A stretch of DNA of 64,000 nt from Sphingobium subterraneum (GTDB lineage: Bacteria; Pseudomonadota; Alphaproteobacteria; Sphingomonadales; Sphingomonadaceae). The notes beneath the pieces were generated by a model. The model was not told the DNA's origin. It was given only the letters and a program-made list of their open reading frames with translations, and did no database searches. The DNA lies in NCBI RefSeq assembly GCF_014199435.1, contig NZ_JACIJP010000001.1, positions 124,001 to 188,000 on the forward strand, read 5' to 3'. Position numbers and translations under genes: made by a program. Of this stretch, positions 27,528 through 36,087 are shown piece after piece (within the stretch, counting starts at the first letter, position 1; the number at the start of each line of letters is the position of its first letter).

Positions 27528-28216
27528 TCTTGATACGCAATAAATTTGCCGGTTTCCCAATCCCGAATATATGCAGAACCTATAGGTTCATCGATCAAAT
27601 GCAGCCAGCTATCATCGCAATTTAGCGGGACGCCGAGCGCAACATATTGCATTTCCCGAGCATCAATTTCCTCGTCGGTTAACCCACGATAATCGGCGCG
27701 TATTCTCCACCCGCTGTCCGGATATTTATCATCGCCTTGAGCCAACTCTGGCTCTTCGCGATACAAGAAATGAGCCGGAAGATGTTCTTGGATAAGGCAG
27801 GCGTCCACTAAACATCTGGCCCAATATTCCCGACGTCCCGGCGATGAAGGCGGGGAGGCCCTACGTTCCGGATTCCAAAGAATGTCTATTACATCCGTTC
27901 GGTTGAAAGAAACTGCGAGGCCGGGGCGGATTTGTGGAATGTCGGACGGTTCGTTGTCCAGTTCACCAACCAATCTTTCACCATCCGCCGCAATGATTGT
28001 GAACCACATTCGCTCGGCATCCCATACCAAACTTTCTGGAATGGAACGAATAATGATTTTAACTTGGTCGCCCTGTTCCAGCGCAAGGAGTTCATTTTCC
28101 GACGGCAGAAAATATGTGTAAGGGGCGACTTCGGCTTCAGGACGCGGATCCAGGACTTCATACCTCCCGAATATACGTCGCCAAGTATAACTGATTGTCC
28201 TTCGCCAAAGGCTCAC
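27524..28216 (-). CDS. DUF2314/Imm33 (DUF2185)-like protein, orphan immunity-type gene
   Basis: The 230-residue protein has two parts. Residues about 35-110 resemble DUF2314 (LEQGDQVKIII, ERMWFTI, VGELDNEP). Residues about 150-228 resemble Imm33/DUF2185 (DSGWRIRADYRGLT, then SWLHLIDEPIGSAYIRD). Imm33 domains occur as toxin-immunity proteins and in house-keeping fusions. No toxin gene is adjacent. The start is a GTG overlapping the stop of the VWA gene (GTGA), so it is coupled to the MoxR operon, yet its base composition is clearly AT-richer than the neighbours. Acquisition at the end of the operon is likely. Confidence 0.65.
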   Translation of the reverse strand: MSLWRRTISYTWRRIFGRYEVLDPRPEAEVAPYTYFLPSENELLALEQGDQVKIIIRSIPESLVWDAERMWFTIIAADGERLVGELDNEPSDIPQIRPGLAVSFNRTDVIDILWNPERRASPPSSPGRREYWARCLVDACLIQEHLPAHFLYREEPELAQGDDKYPDSGWRIRADYRGLTDEEIDAREMQYVALGVPLNCDDSWLHLIDEPIGSAYIRDWETGKFIAYQD

Positions 28217-29388
28217 CGCTTCCGCACCAGTTCCCGCATCGCCTGATCCAGCCCGTCCAGCGTCAGCGGGTACATGCGGTCATCGATCAGCTGGCGCATG
28301 ATCGTCGTCGACTGGCTATAGTTCCAGTGGTCCTTCGCGGTCGGGTTGAGCCACACTGTCGCGGGATAGGTGCGGCAGATCCGCTCGATCCACACACCGC
28401 CCGCTTCCTCGTTCATATGCTCGACGGACCCGCCGGGATGGGTGATCTCATAGGGGCTCATCGCCGCATCGCCGACGAAGATCACTTTGTAATCATGCCC
28501 ATATTTGTGGAGGATGTCCCAGGTCGGGATACGCTCGTTGAAGCGACGGCGGTTGTCCTTCCACACGCCTTCATACAGGCAGTTGTGGAAGTAGAAGAAT
28601 TCCATGTTTTTGAATTCGGACGTCGCGGCGCTGAACAGCTCCTCACAGAGCTTGATGAACGGGTCCATGGAACCACCGACGTCGAGAAACAGCAGCAACT
28701 TGACCGCATTGCGCCGTTCGGCGCGCATATGCACATCAAGCCAGCCTTGACGCGCAGTGCCGTCGATCGTGGCGTCGAGATCCAGCTCGTCGGCCGCGCC
28801 GGTCCGCGCGAAGCGGCGCAGGCGGCGCAGCGCGACCTTGATGTTGCGGGTGCCCAGTTCCCTGGTGTTGTCGAGATTGGCGAACTCGCGCTTTTCCCAG
28901 ACCTTGATCGCCCGCTTGTGCTTGCTTTCCCCGCCGATCCGCACGCCTTCGGGATTATAGCCGCCATTGCCGAAGGGCGAGGTGCCTCCGGTGCCGATCC
29001 ACTTGTTGCCGCCCTGATGCCTTCCCTGTTGCTCCTCCAGGCGCTTCTTCAGCGTCTCCATGATTTCGTCCCAGGAACCGAGCGATTTGATCTTTTCCAT
29101 CTCTTCGGGCGTCAGGAATTTTTCGGCAATGGCGCGCAGCCATTCCTCAGGGATCTCGGGCGTGTCGCCACCGCTTTCCAGCACGCCCTTGAACACCTGC
29201 GCGAAGACGCGGTCGAAGCGGTCGAGAAGACCTTCGTCTTTCACATAGATGGCACGGGCTAGGTAATAGAACTGCTCTGGCGAACGGTCGATCGCCTCCC
29301 GATCGAGCGCCTCAAGCAGGATCAGATGCTCCTTGACGCTGGCGGGTATGCCCGCACTGCGCAGGGCGTCGAGGAAGTTCAGGAACAT
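28213..29388 (-). CDS. CoxE-like VWA domain protein, partner of MoxR ATPase
   Basis: The 391-residue protein has a helical N-terminal region, a Gly/Asn-rich segment (KWIGTGGTSPFGNGGYN) and a C-terminal von Willebrand A domain (about 225-390) with a MIDAS motif D236-x-G-x-S240 (DVGGSM), where the usual first Ser is Gly. MoxR ATPases with VWA/CoxE partners act as chaperones that insert metals or mature protein complexes. The ATPase gene lies two genes upstream. ATG 29388 is chosen because it overlaps the GFA stop (TGATG) and begins the conserved FLNFLDALRSAGIP region. Confidence 0.88.
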   Translation of the reverse strand: MFLNFLDALRSAGIPASVKEHLILLEALDREAIDRSPEQFYYLARAIYVKDEGLLDRFDRVFAQVFKGVLESGGDTPEIPEEWLRAIAEKFLTPEEMEKIKSLGSWDEIMETLKKRLEEQQGRHQGGNKWIGTGGTSPFGNGGYNPEGVRIGGESKHKRAIKVWEKREFANLDNTRELGTRNIKVALRRLRRFARTGAADELDLDATIDGTARQGWLDVHMRAERRNAVKLLLFLDVGGSMDPFIKLCEELFSAATSEFKNMEFFYFHNCLYEGVWKDNRRRFNERIPTWDILHKYGHDYKVIFVGDAAMSPYEITHPGGSVEHMNEEAGGVWIERICRTYPATVWLNPTAKDHWNYSQSTTIMRQLIDDRMYPLTLDGLDQAMRELVRKR

Positions 29389-29813
29389 CAGTTCTGCGAA
29401 GGCGGAATGGCGGGCGGCTGAGCGGCGAAGTTTTCCAGCGCTGGGTCGATCACCGCCCATCCCGGTGCCTCGCTCGTCCAGATCGCGGCAGTGGGACGCA
29501 GGTCGTGGGGCAGGTCGATCGCGCCGAGGCGCACACCCTGCATATAAGCGCGCGCCGAGGAGTTCATCATCAGTTGCGTGCCGCATTTCGGGCAAAACGC
29601 CCAGTTCAGCGTGTTGCCGCTGTCCGCCGAGTGGCTGTTCCAGACGACTTCGCCGTCAAAGGTCACATCCTCAGCCTTGAAGAAGACATTGTGGGTCGGA
29701 CCGCCCGCTGCGAGTTGCTGGCAATGGCGGCACCAGCACTGCCGCACAGCTCGCGCAGCGCCGCTTATTCTTATCGTCACCGCGTCGCAGGCACATCGTC
29801 CGGTATAGGGCAT
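29388..29813 (-). CDS. GFA family (Mss4-like fold) zinc-binding protein
   Basis: The 141-residue protein has three cysteine motifs: CAC near residue 7, CWCRHC near 26 and CPKCGTQL near 74, matching the GFA/CENP-V family that binds zinc. Some members condense formaldehyde with glutathione, but most have unknown substrates. It lies between the MoxR ATPase and VWA genes, 20 bases after the first and overlapping the second by one base. It is therefore co-transcribed with the MoxR/VWA pair. Confidence 0.88.
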   Translation of the reverse strand: MPYTGRCACDAVTIRISGAARAVRQCWCRHCQQLAAGGPTHNVFFKAEDVTFDGEVVWNSHSADSGNTLNWAFCPKCGTQLMMNSSARAYMQGVRLGAIDLPHDLRPTAAIWTSEAPGWAVIDPALENFAAQPPAIPPSQN

Positions 29814-29833
29814 GGGCCCGCTCCTCTCTTACC

Positions 29834-30676
29834 TTACCCGCCCCGCCGCGACATAAACGCAAGCCGCTCGAACAGCATCACGTCTTGCTCGTTCTTGAGC
29901 AGTGCGCCGTGGAGCGGGGGGATCGCCTTGCGCGCGTCCTGCGATTGCAGCACATCGAGCGGCATGTCCTCCGCGAGCAGCAGCTTGAGCCAGTCGAGCA
30001 GTTCGGACGTGGACGGCTTTTTCTTGAGGCCAGGGACTTCGCGCAGGTCATAGAAGATGTCGAGCGCGCGGTTAACGAGGATTTTCTGGATGTCGGGGAA
30101 GTGCACGTCGATAATCGACTGCATCGTCTCGCGGTCGGGGAACTTGATGTAGTGGAAAAAGCAGCGGCGCAGAAACGCGTCGGGCAGTTCCTTCTCGTTG
30201 TTGGACGTGATGACGACGATCGGACGCTCCTGCGCCTTCACCGTCTCGCCGGTTTCGTAGACGTGGAATTCCATCCGGTCGAGTTCCTGCAACAGGTCGT
30301 TGGGAAACTCGATATCCGCCTTGTCGATCTCGTCGATCAGCAGCACGGGCAGAGTAGGGGAGGTGAACGCCTCCCACAGCTTGCCCTTGCGGATATAGTT
30401 GCGGATGTCGTGGACGCGTTCCTCGCCGAGCTGGCCATCCCGCAGGCGGGCAACCGCGTCATATTCATACAGGCCCTGATGCGCCTTGGTCGTGGATTTG
30501 ATGTTCCACTCGATCAGCGGCGCGTCGAAGGCGGCAGCGATCTGTTGTGCAAGAACCGTTTTGCCGGTGCCCGGTTCGCCCTTTACGAGGAGCGGGCGGC
30601 GCAGCAGCGTGGCTGCGTTCACGGCGACCTTCAGGTCATCGGTGGCAATATATTCGCTAGTACCCTGAAAGCGCAT
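29834..30676 (-). CDS. MoxR-family AAA+ ATPase
   Basis: The 280-residue protein has Walker A GEPGTGKT at residues 33-40, Walker B VLLIDEIDK at 111-119, a sensor 1 region (VVITSNNEKELPDAF) and arginine-finger RRCFFHYIKFPD. It lacks a long C-terminal extension, as in CoxD/MoxR types. With the CoxE-like VWA protein it should form a chaperone pair that remodels or metallates a target. The target is not evident; no CO dehydrogenase genes are nearby. Confidence 0.92.
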   Translation of the reverse strand: MRFQGTSEYIATDDLKVAVNAATLLRRPLLVKGEPGTGKTVLAQQIAAAFDAPLIEWNIKSTTKAHQGLYEYDAVARLRDGQLGEERVHDIRNYIRKGKLWEAFTSPTLPVLLIDEIDKADIEFPNDLLQELDRMEFHVYETGETVKAQERPIVVITSNNEKELPDAFLRRCFFHYIKFPDRETMQSIIDVHFPDIQKILVNRALDIFYDLREVPGLKKKPSTSELLDWLKLLLAEDMPLDVLQSQDARKAIPPLHGALLKNEQDVMLFERLAFMSRRGG

Positions 30677-30747
30677 AGGATCGTCCTGACTGTGGACGGT
30701 CAGCGTTAACGGTCACCGGAGCAAAAGCAAGCCCGGAAGTCGACGGT

Positions 30748-31425
30748 TTATTGAGCGGCGCGGACGGCCGCGCGCGCGCGCAGGAGATCCCACATGCCGC
30801 GATGTTGGCCGAGCAACTGCCTTGCGCCGAACTGCACCGCGCGGGACGCCTGATCGTCGGCGGTGATGGCGCGGGCCATTTCGAGCGTGGCGTCGCGCAG
30901 CGGAAGTCGGCAGCGCATAGGCTCCAGCCCCACTCGGATTGCTGCCATGTCGAGCAGGCGGCGGACCGCGGCCCAATCGAGCGCCAGCGTCAGTGCGGCG
31001 CCCATGGCGCAGCCGCGCCGGTCCGACTGAGCGAGCATTTCCAGCGCGTGACGTTGCTGAGCGACGGTTGTTTCGCAATTGTGCTGGCCCTGCGTGCTCG
31101 GCATTGGCCCGAGGGCCACCGCAACGCGGGTAAGGTAGGCGCGTTCCTCCGCAAAAGCTTCCGTCGTCTGGATCAGCCAGTCGCGTGCGGCATTTTCGGT
31201 CGTGCGCGTGGCGGCGTGGTCGATGACGCCGGGGAAACGTCCATGCAACAGGCAAAGATAATGTGCGGCGTCCGCAAGGCTCGCAAGCGGGCGAGCGCCG
31301 GGGCTGGTTGCCGCTGCCGTCAGTTCGACAGCATGGTCGTGCGCTCCGGAACCATCGACCGCGATAAGCGCGTCTATGATGTGGCTGATGTCTGCGTCCC
31401 GGTGGGGCGTAGGCGAATGCTGCAT
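30748..31425 (-). CDS. Hypothetical all-helical protein
   Basis: The 225-residue protein is rich in Ala, Leu and Arg and appears helical throughout, with no signal peptide, membrane helix or catalytic motif that I recognise. Two histidine-containing segments (DISHIIDAL, ALADAAHYLCLLHGRFPGVIDH-type composition) stand out near the start. It is on the same strand as MoxR, 71 bases upstream of it, and lies downstream of rpoD across a 267-base gap. Good coding composition and a clean ATG support a real gene. Confidence 0.7.
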   Translation of the reverse strand: MQHSPTPHRDADISHIIDALIAVDGSGAHDHAVELTAAATSPGARPLASLADAAHYLCLLHGRFPGVIDHAATRTTENAARDWLIQTTEAFAEERAYLTRVAVALGPMPSTQGQHNCETTVAQQRHALEMLAQSDRRGCAMGAALTLALDWAAVRRLLDMAAIRVGLEPMRCRLPLRDATLEMARAITADDQASRAVQFGARQLLGQHRGMWDLLRARAAVRAAQ

Positions 31426-31692
31426 ATCGAACCTCTTTCAGCCCGCCGACACGGGCTTTGTCGGATCTGGTCTAGCAGTACGGGGTAAACGCGACGTTTA
31501 TTCGCGCCTTCGCTCCACCGCATTTATACGGTTTATATGTCCCGAAATGGAGCGGAATAGGCGTGAATAGGGGCTGCAATCGTGAGCAACGCTCAGGCCA
31601 TCTTTGGCGTCGAGCGTCAAGGCACGGCGCCTCAGCGCATGCGCGACTAGACTGCGCTCGACACCAACGGGCGTCGGTGAAGAGCGAAGGCC
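31426..31692. other. Gap between rpoD and the helical protein gene
   Basis: The 267 bases contain no credible gene. An 8-base inverted repeat (GTCGAGCG and CGCTCGAC, about 36 bases apart) lies some 30-90 bases beyond the rpoD stop. It lacks a T run, so it is only a weak terminator candidate. The promoter of the minus-strand gene ending at 30748 should be in the left half. Confidence 0.35.
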
Positions 31693-33738
31693 TTACTGAT
31701 CCAGGAAACTGCGCATCTTGCGGCTGCGGCTGGGGTGCTTCAGTTTGCGGAGCGCCTTGGCCTCGATCTGACGGATACGTTCGCGGGTCACGCTGAACTG
31801 CTGCCCGACTTCCTCCAGCGTGTGATCGGTGTTCATGCCGATGCCGAAGCGCATGCGTAGCACGCGTTCCTCGCGCGGGGTGAGGGAAGCAAGAACGCGC
31901 GTGACGGTTTCCTTGAGGTTCGCCTGAATGGCCGCATCCACAGGAATGATCGCGTTCTTGTCCTCGATGAAATCGCCGAGGTGCGAATCCTCCTCGTCGC
32001 CGATCGGCGTTTCGAGCGAGATCGGCTCCTTGGCGATCTTCATCACCTTGCGGACCTTTTCGAGCGGCATGGAGAGACGCTCGGCCATTTCTTCTGGCGT
32101 CGGCTCGCGACCCTGCTCGTGCAGGAACTGGCGGGAGGTGCGCACCAGCTTGTTGATCGTCTCAATCATATGCACCGGAATACGGATGGTGCGGGCCTGA
32201 TCGGCGATCGAGCGGGTGATCGCCTGCCGGATCCACCAGGTCGCGTAGGTGCTGAACTTGTAGCCGCGGCGATACTCGAACTTGTCGACCGCCTTCATCA
32301 GGCCGATGTTACCTTCCTGAATAAGATCAAGGAATTGCAGGCCGCGGTTCGTATATTTTTTAGCAATGGAAATCACAAGGCGCAGGTTCGCCTCAACCAT
32401 TTCCTTCTTCGCGATGCGGGCCTCGCGCTCGCCCTTCTGCACCATGTTGACAATGCGGCGGAACTCGCTGAGCGACATGCCGGTGGCCTGTGCGATTTCG
32501 GCGACCTCGTTGCGGATACGGTCGACTGCGCGCGCTTCGTTGGTGGCGAAGGCCGTCCACTTCTTGTCGATCGAACCGACACGCTCCAACCAGCCCTCAT
32601 CAAGCTCGTGGTTCACATAGTGATCGAGGAAGTCCTTGCGAGGCACCTTGTGCCGTTCGGCGAGGCGCAGCATCTGACCACCCAGCGTCGTCAGGCGCCG
32701 GTTGTAGCTGTAGAGCTGATCGACCAGATATTCGATTTTCTGCTGGTGGAACTGCACGCTCTCCACCTCGGCGGTCAGGTCTTCGCGCAGCTGCTGATAG
32801 TCGTTTTCGGCTTTTTCGCTGAACGCATCGCCATTGGCCATGGCGGTAAGGCGCGCTTCCTGTGCCTTGGAGAAGTTGAAGAAAATCTGCGTGATGGTCG
32901 CGAATTTCTCCAGCGCCATCGGCTTGAGGGTTTCTTCCATCTGGGCGAGGGAGAGTGTGTTGTCTTCCTCGTCATCTTCCTCGACACGGGGCGCGCGGCG
33001 CTCCGTCATCGACTCCTCGTCTTCGTCCTCGTCGGCGGCGGCTTCTTCCGGTTCTTCCTCTTCCTTGAAGCTCGGACCGGCGGTTTTTTCGCTGATCTCG
33101 CCGTCATCATCCTCGGCGCCTTCCTCCAGGCTCTCCGGGGCAGGGTCCTTGGACAGCATCGCATCCAGATCGAGGATCTCGCGCAGCTGCATCTCGCCAT
33201 TGTTGAGGGCGGTCGACCATTCGATGATGGCGTTAAAGGTCGTGGGGCTTTCGCACAGGCCCAGGATCATGGTGTCGCGACCGGCCTCGATCCGCTTGGC
33301 GATGGCGATTTCGCCCTCGCGGCTCAGCAGCTCGACCGCGCCCATTTCGCGCAGGTACATGCGCACGGGATCGTCGGTGCGATCGACCGTTTCCTTCTTC
33401 TTTTCCTGCGTCAGCCGTTCGCCGGTATCCGTGCCGTCATCATCGACGGCGTCGACCGCATCGACTTCCTCTTCGCGAGTATCTTCGCCGTCTTCGCCGG
33501 CTTCGTCATTTTCGACGATGTTCACACCCATGTCATTCAAGGCTGACATAACATCCTCGATCTGCTCGGAGGACATCTGGTCCTGCGGCAGGGCGGAATT
33601 CAGTTCGTCATAGGTGATGTAGCCGCGCTTGGTCGCCCGCGCGATCAGCTTTTTGACCGACGCCTCGTTGAGATCGAGCAGCGGAGCATCTCCGCTGTCG
33701 ATGTCTTCACCTGCGCCTTTATTTGCCTTGCTCGCCAT
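31693..33738 (-). CDS. rpoD: RNA polymerase primary sigma factor (sigma-70)
   Basis: The 681-residue protein has region 1.1 (residues about 20-70), a long acidic non-conserved region rich in Glu/Asp (about 205-265), region 2 with [17 protein letters not shown] and the 2.4 helix, region 3 and region 4 with the helix-turn-helix ([20 protein letters not shown]). It directs housekeeping transcription. It is the last gene of the yqeY-dnaG-rpoD operon, 33 bases after dnaG. Confidence 0.98.
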   Translation of the reverse strand: MASKANKGAGEDIDSGDAPLLDLNEASVKKLIARATKRGYITYDELNSALPQDQMSSEQIEDVMSALNDMGVNIVENDEAGEDGEDTREEEVDAVDAVDDDGTDTGERLTQEKKKETVDRTDDPVRMYLREMGAVELLSREGEIAIAKRIEAGRDTMILGLCESPTTFNAIIEWSTALNNGEMQLREILDLDAMLSKDPAPESLEEGAEDDDGEISEKTAGPSFKEEEEPEEAAADEDEDEESMTERRAPRVEEDDEEDNTLSLAQMEETLKPMALEKFATITQIFFNFSKAQEARLTAMANGDAFSEKAENDYQQLREDLTAEVESVQFHQQKIEYLVDQLYSYNRRLTTLGGQMLRLAERHKVPRKDFLDHYVNHELDEGWLERVGSIDKKWTAFATNEARAVDRIRNEVAEIAQATGMSLSEFRRIVNMVQKGEREARIAKKEMVEANLRLVISIAKKYTNRGLQFLDLIQEGNIGLMKAVDKFEYRRGYKFSTYATWWIRQAITRSIADQARTIRIPVHMIETINKLVRTSRQFLHEQGREPTPEEMAERLSMPLEKVRKVMKIAKEPISLETPIGDEEDSHLGDFIEDKNAIIPVDAAIQANLKETVTRVLASLTPREERVLRMRFGIGMNTDHTLEEVGQQFSVTRERIRQIEAKALRKLKHPSRSRKMRSFLDQ

Positions 33739-33771
33739 CTATCGCCCTAAGCTCTCATGTCCCGTGCTGGC

Positions 33772-35640
33772 TTAAGCGGCCAGCAGTTGTTCTTCAATAT
33801 TCGCCTTCAACGCCATAACCCGTTCATCGTTCTGGCGTTTTTGCGCCAGAAGGGCCTGTCGTTGGTCCCAGTCTTCCGAACTGATCCAGCTTTCGTCGCC
33901 CTGCGCATAAAGCGCGCTTTCGTGCCGTGCAAGCTGCGCTGTCAATTCCTGTTCGAATCGGAGTATCTCTATCACTTCGACAAGATCCTGTTCCGCCATC
34001 GTCGGGTCCGCCCCGGGCCGGAAAAAGGAAAAGCCGAGATCGTGCTGGATGTTCCGACGTTCGATTGGGCCAAGCGAGCTATCTGCCAATATGGCGTCGA
34101 GCAGGTTTTCTTCAAGGGCAGGCCGTTCAAAAGACGCGCGAATGAGCAGGTTTTTCCACTCTGTAAGGGTCGCCGTGGGCATATGCAGCGCGACGATCTG
34201 TTCCCGGTGCGAATAGAGGATCTGGGGCAGACGAGACAGACCAAGCAGGATGGCCCGGTGCGTCATCCGCTCCACCCGCTGCGATATGGTGGCGAGCTTC
34301 GGACTGACTTCCTCCAGCGACCGCGCAATGAAGCCGCGCACCGCATTCCGCTCGCTCTTGCGCCAGCCCCACCCGAACTCCAAGAAGAAGCGGTCCTGCA
34401 CCGCCTTGCCATATTCCTTGCGCACCAGGGGATCGGCAATGGTCGCAACCTGATCGTTGAGGCGCTGTTGCAGCCCGGCGCGGGCTTCGGGCGTATCGAT
34501 CGACCCGGCCTCGCGTTCATGTTGCCACAAGCGTTCGACCAGCGGTTTGGCGCCCTTGAGGCAGGCCTCGAACGCCTTTGCGCCCTTGCCGCGCACCATG
34601 TCGTCCGGGTCTTGCCCCTGCGGCAATGTCACGAAACTCAGGCTGTGGCCGGGACGCAGCATCGGGAGCGCGCGGAGCGCAGCACGGTCGGCAGCGCGGA
34701 TCCCGGCGCTGTCGCCATCGAAACAGAGTATCGGCACGTCGACCATCTTCCACAGCCGCTCGATCTGGTGCTCGGTGAGCGCGGTGCCGAGCGGGGCGAC
34801 GCATTCGTGGATGCCCGCCTGCGCAAGTGCGATCACGTCCATATAGCCCTCGACCACGATGACGCGCCCGGCCTGCCGAGCGGCGGGCAAAGCCTTGTCG
34901 ATATTATAGAGGGTGCGCCCCTTGTCGAAGAGCGGCGTGTCAGGAGAGTTGAGATATTTCGGCTCACCGGCGCCCAGAATGCGCCCGCCAAACGCGATCA
35001 CACGCCCGCGCGCATCGCGGATCGGGATCATCAACCGGCCCCGGAAGCGGTCATAGGGATCGCGTGCCTTGCCGCCATCGACTTCCGGCTGGATCAGCAT
35101 GCCGGTTTCGACCAGCATCGGATCGCCGAATTCCTTGAGCGCGCCGCGCAGCTTGCCGCGCGAATCAGGTGCAAAGCCGATACCGAACGCCTTGCGGGTC
35201 GCTTCGGACAGGCCGCGCTTGTCGAGATAGGCGCGCGCTTCCGCCCCTTCGATGCCCCCAAGCTGCTCCACGAACCAGTTCTGCGCGGCGGCCATCGCGT
35301 CGTGCAGACCACGCGCAGTCTCCGCCTTTTTCGCGGCGCGCGGATCGGGCGCGGGCACGTCCAGCCCGGCGGCCAGAGCCAGCTCCTTCACCGCATCCAT
35401 GAACGGCAGGCCCCGCTGCTCGGTCATCCAGCGGATCGCATCGCCATGCGCGCCGCAGCCAAAGCAGTGGTAGAAGCCCTTTTCGTCGTTGATTGTGAAG
35501 CTGGGCGTCTTCTCGTTGTGGAAGGGGCAGCATGCCTTATACTCGCGCCCCGCCTTGGTCACCTTTACGCTCTTGCCGATGAGCGTCGACAACGGCGTCC
35601 GCGCGCGCAGCTCATCCAGGAATTGCGGGGAGAGGGACAC
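33772..35640 (-). CDS. dnaG: DNA primase
   Basis: DnaG makes RNA primers at the replication fork. The 622-residue protein has the N-terminal CHC2 zinc ribbon (C38-x2-H41 and C59-x2-C62), a TOPRIM domain with VEGYMD near residue 264 and CFDGDSAG near 305, and a C-terminal helicase-binding region. The start is GTG 35640. Its ribosome-binding site (GGGAGGGG) lies inside the left terminal repeat of the DUF559 cassette, whose stop codon is three bases upstream, so primase initiation now depends on element sequence. Confidence 0.97.
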   Translation of the reverse strand: MSLSPQFLDELRARTPLSTLIGKSVKVTKAGREYKACCPFHNEKTPSFTINDEKGFYHCFGCGAHGDAIRWMTEQRGLPFMDAVKELALAAGLDVPAPDPRAAKKAETARGLHDAMAAAQNWFVEQLGGIEGAEARAYLDKRGLSEATRKAFGIGFAPDSRGKLRGALKEFGDPMLVETGMLIQPEVDGGKARDPYDRFRGRLMIPIRDARGRVIAFGGRILGAGEPKYLNSPDTPLFDKGRTLYNIDKALPAARQAGRVIVVEGYMDVIALAQAGIHECVAPLGTALTEHQIERLWKMVDVPILCFDGDSAGIRAADRAALRALPMLRPGHSLSFVTLPQGQDPDDMVRGKGAKAFEACLKGAKPLVERLWQHEREAGSIDTPEARAGLQQRLNDQVATIADPLVRKEYGKAVQDRFFLEFGWGWRKSERNAVRGFIARSLEEVSPKLATISQRVERMTHRAILLGLSRLPQILYSHREQIVALHMPTATLTEWKNLLIRASFERPALEENLLDAILADSSLGPIERRNIQHDLGFSFFRPGADPTMAEQDLVEVIEILRFEQELTAQLARHESALYAQGDESWISSEDWDQRQALLAQKRQNDERVMALKANIEEQLLAA

Positions 35641-35643
35641 CTC

Positions 35644-36042
35644 TTAAAGCCCCTCCCTTCCAAGGGAGGGGGTGGGGTGGGTGATCTTGCGCCGCTCCGG
35701 CATCACAGCCGCTATCGAAAGGATATGATCCACGACACCATCCACGTTGGTCATCACGTCGGCATTGCCGAACCTGACCACTGTATACCCATTTTCCGTA
35801 AGGTGGGTATCCCTGTTCCTGTCCCGCTCGGCGTCATGTTCGTCCCCATCCAGCTCAACGATCAGCCCGTTGAACGGGCAGAGAAAGTCAACAATGAAGG
35901 GGTCAATCACAGCCTGCCGTCGAAATTTAAGGCCGGTTTGGGAAGCCCGAAGGCGATTCCACAGGCGGCGTTCGGGTTCTCCGGGGTTGCCGCGAAGGTT
36001 GCGAGCAAGCGCGCCGAGATCTGAATCGATTCGCTTTGCCAT
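35644..36042 (-). CDS. DUF559 (Vsr-like) endonuclease-fold protein carried by a repeat-bounded cassette
   Basis: The 132-residue protein matches DUF559, a PD-(D/E)xK relative of very-short-patch repair endonucleases. Visible are E23RRLWNRLR, KFRRQ at 39-43, VDFLC (D52) and VELDGDEHD (E64, D66), followed by RDTHLTENGY and VVRFGNADV. ATG 36042 is preferred to a GTG at 36051. The ribosome-binding site (GGGGTGGGT) is formed by the right terminal repeat, and the last residues (HPTPSLGREGL) are translated from the left terminal repeat. Gene and repeats thus behave as one unit inserted between yqeY and dnaG. Confidence 0.85.
   Translation of the reverse strand: MAKRIDSDLGALARNLRGNPGEPERRLWNRLRASQTGLKFRRQAVIDPFIVDFLCPFNGLIVELDGDEHDAERDRNRDTHLTENGYTVVRFGNADVMTNVDGVVDHILSIAAVMPERRKITHPTPSLGREGL
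35646..35682 (+). repeat. Left 37-base terminal repeat of the DUF559 cassette
   Basis: Begins AAAGCCCC and ends GGTGGGT. It contains the hairpin CCCCTCCCTT-CC-AAGGGAGGGG (10-base stem). It is an inverted copy of 36046-36082 with one mismatch (G at 35672). It overlaps the DUF559 stop and carries the dnaG ribosome-binding site. Confidence 0.95.
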
Positions 36043-36045
36043 TTG

Positions 36046-36082
36046 ACCCACCCCAACCCCTCCCTTGGAAGGGAGGGGCTTT
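36046..36082 (-). repeat. Right 37-base terminal repeat of the DUF559 cassette
   Basis: Inverted copy of 35646-35682 with one mismatch. It holds the hairpin CCCCTCCCTT-GG-AAGGGAGGGG as read on the plus strand. Its inner GGGGTGGGT, read on the minus strand, lies a few bases before the DUF559 ATG and acts as its ribosome-binding site. The repeat starts six bases past the yqeY stop. Confidence 0.95.
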
Positions 36083-36087
36083 TATGT

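Larger units (their letters stand above)
35646..36082. mobile_element. 437-base DUF559 cassette with terminal inverted repeats, between yqeY and dnaG
   Basis: Two 37-base inverted repeats with 36 identities bound a single DUF559 gene that fills all the space between them. The element fits between the yqeY stop (36088) and the dnaG start (35640), leaving only a few bases on each side. Each end holds a 10-base-stem hairpin, like REP sequences bounding a REP-associated enzyme gene. No target-site duplication is obvious. Mobility is inferred from structure. Confidence 0.7.

Noticed and set aside
31981..36024. Long plus-strand open frames (521 and 755 codons) opposite rpoD, dnaG and DUF559
   Set aside because: Both are shadows of rpoD and dnaG. 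They have no ribosome-binding sites and no recognisable domains.
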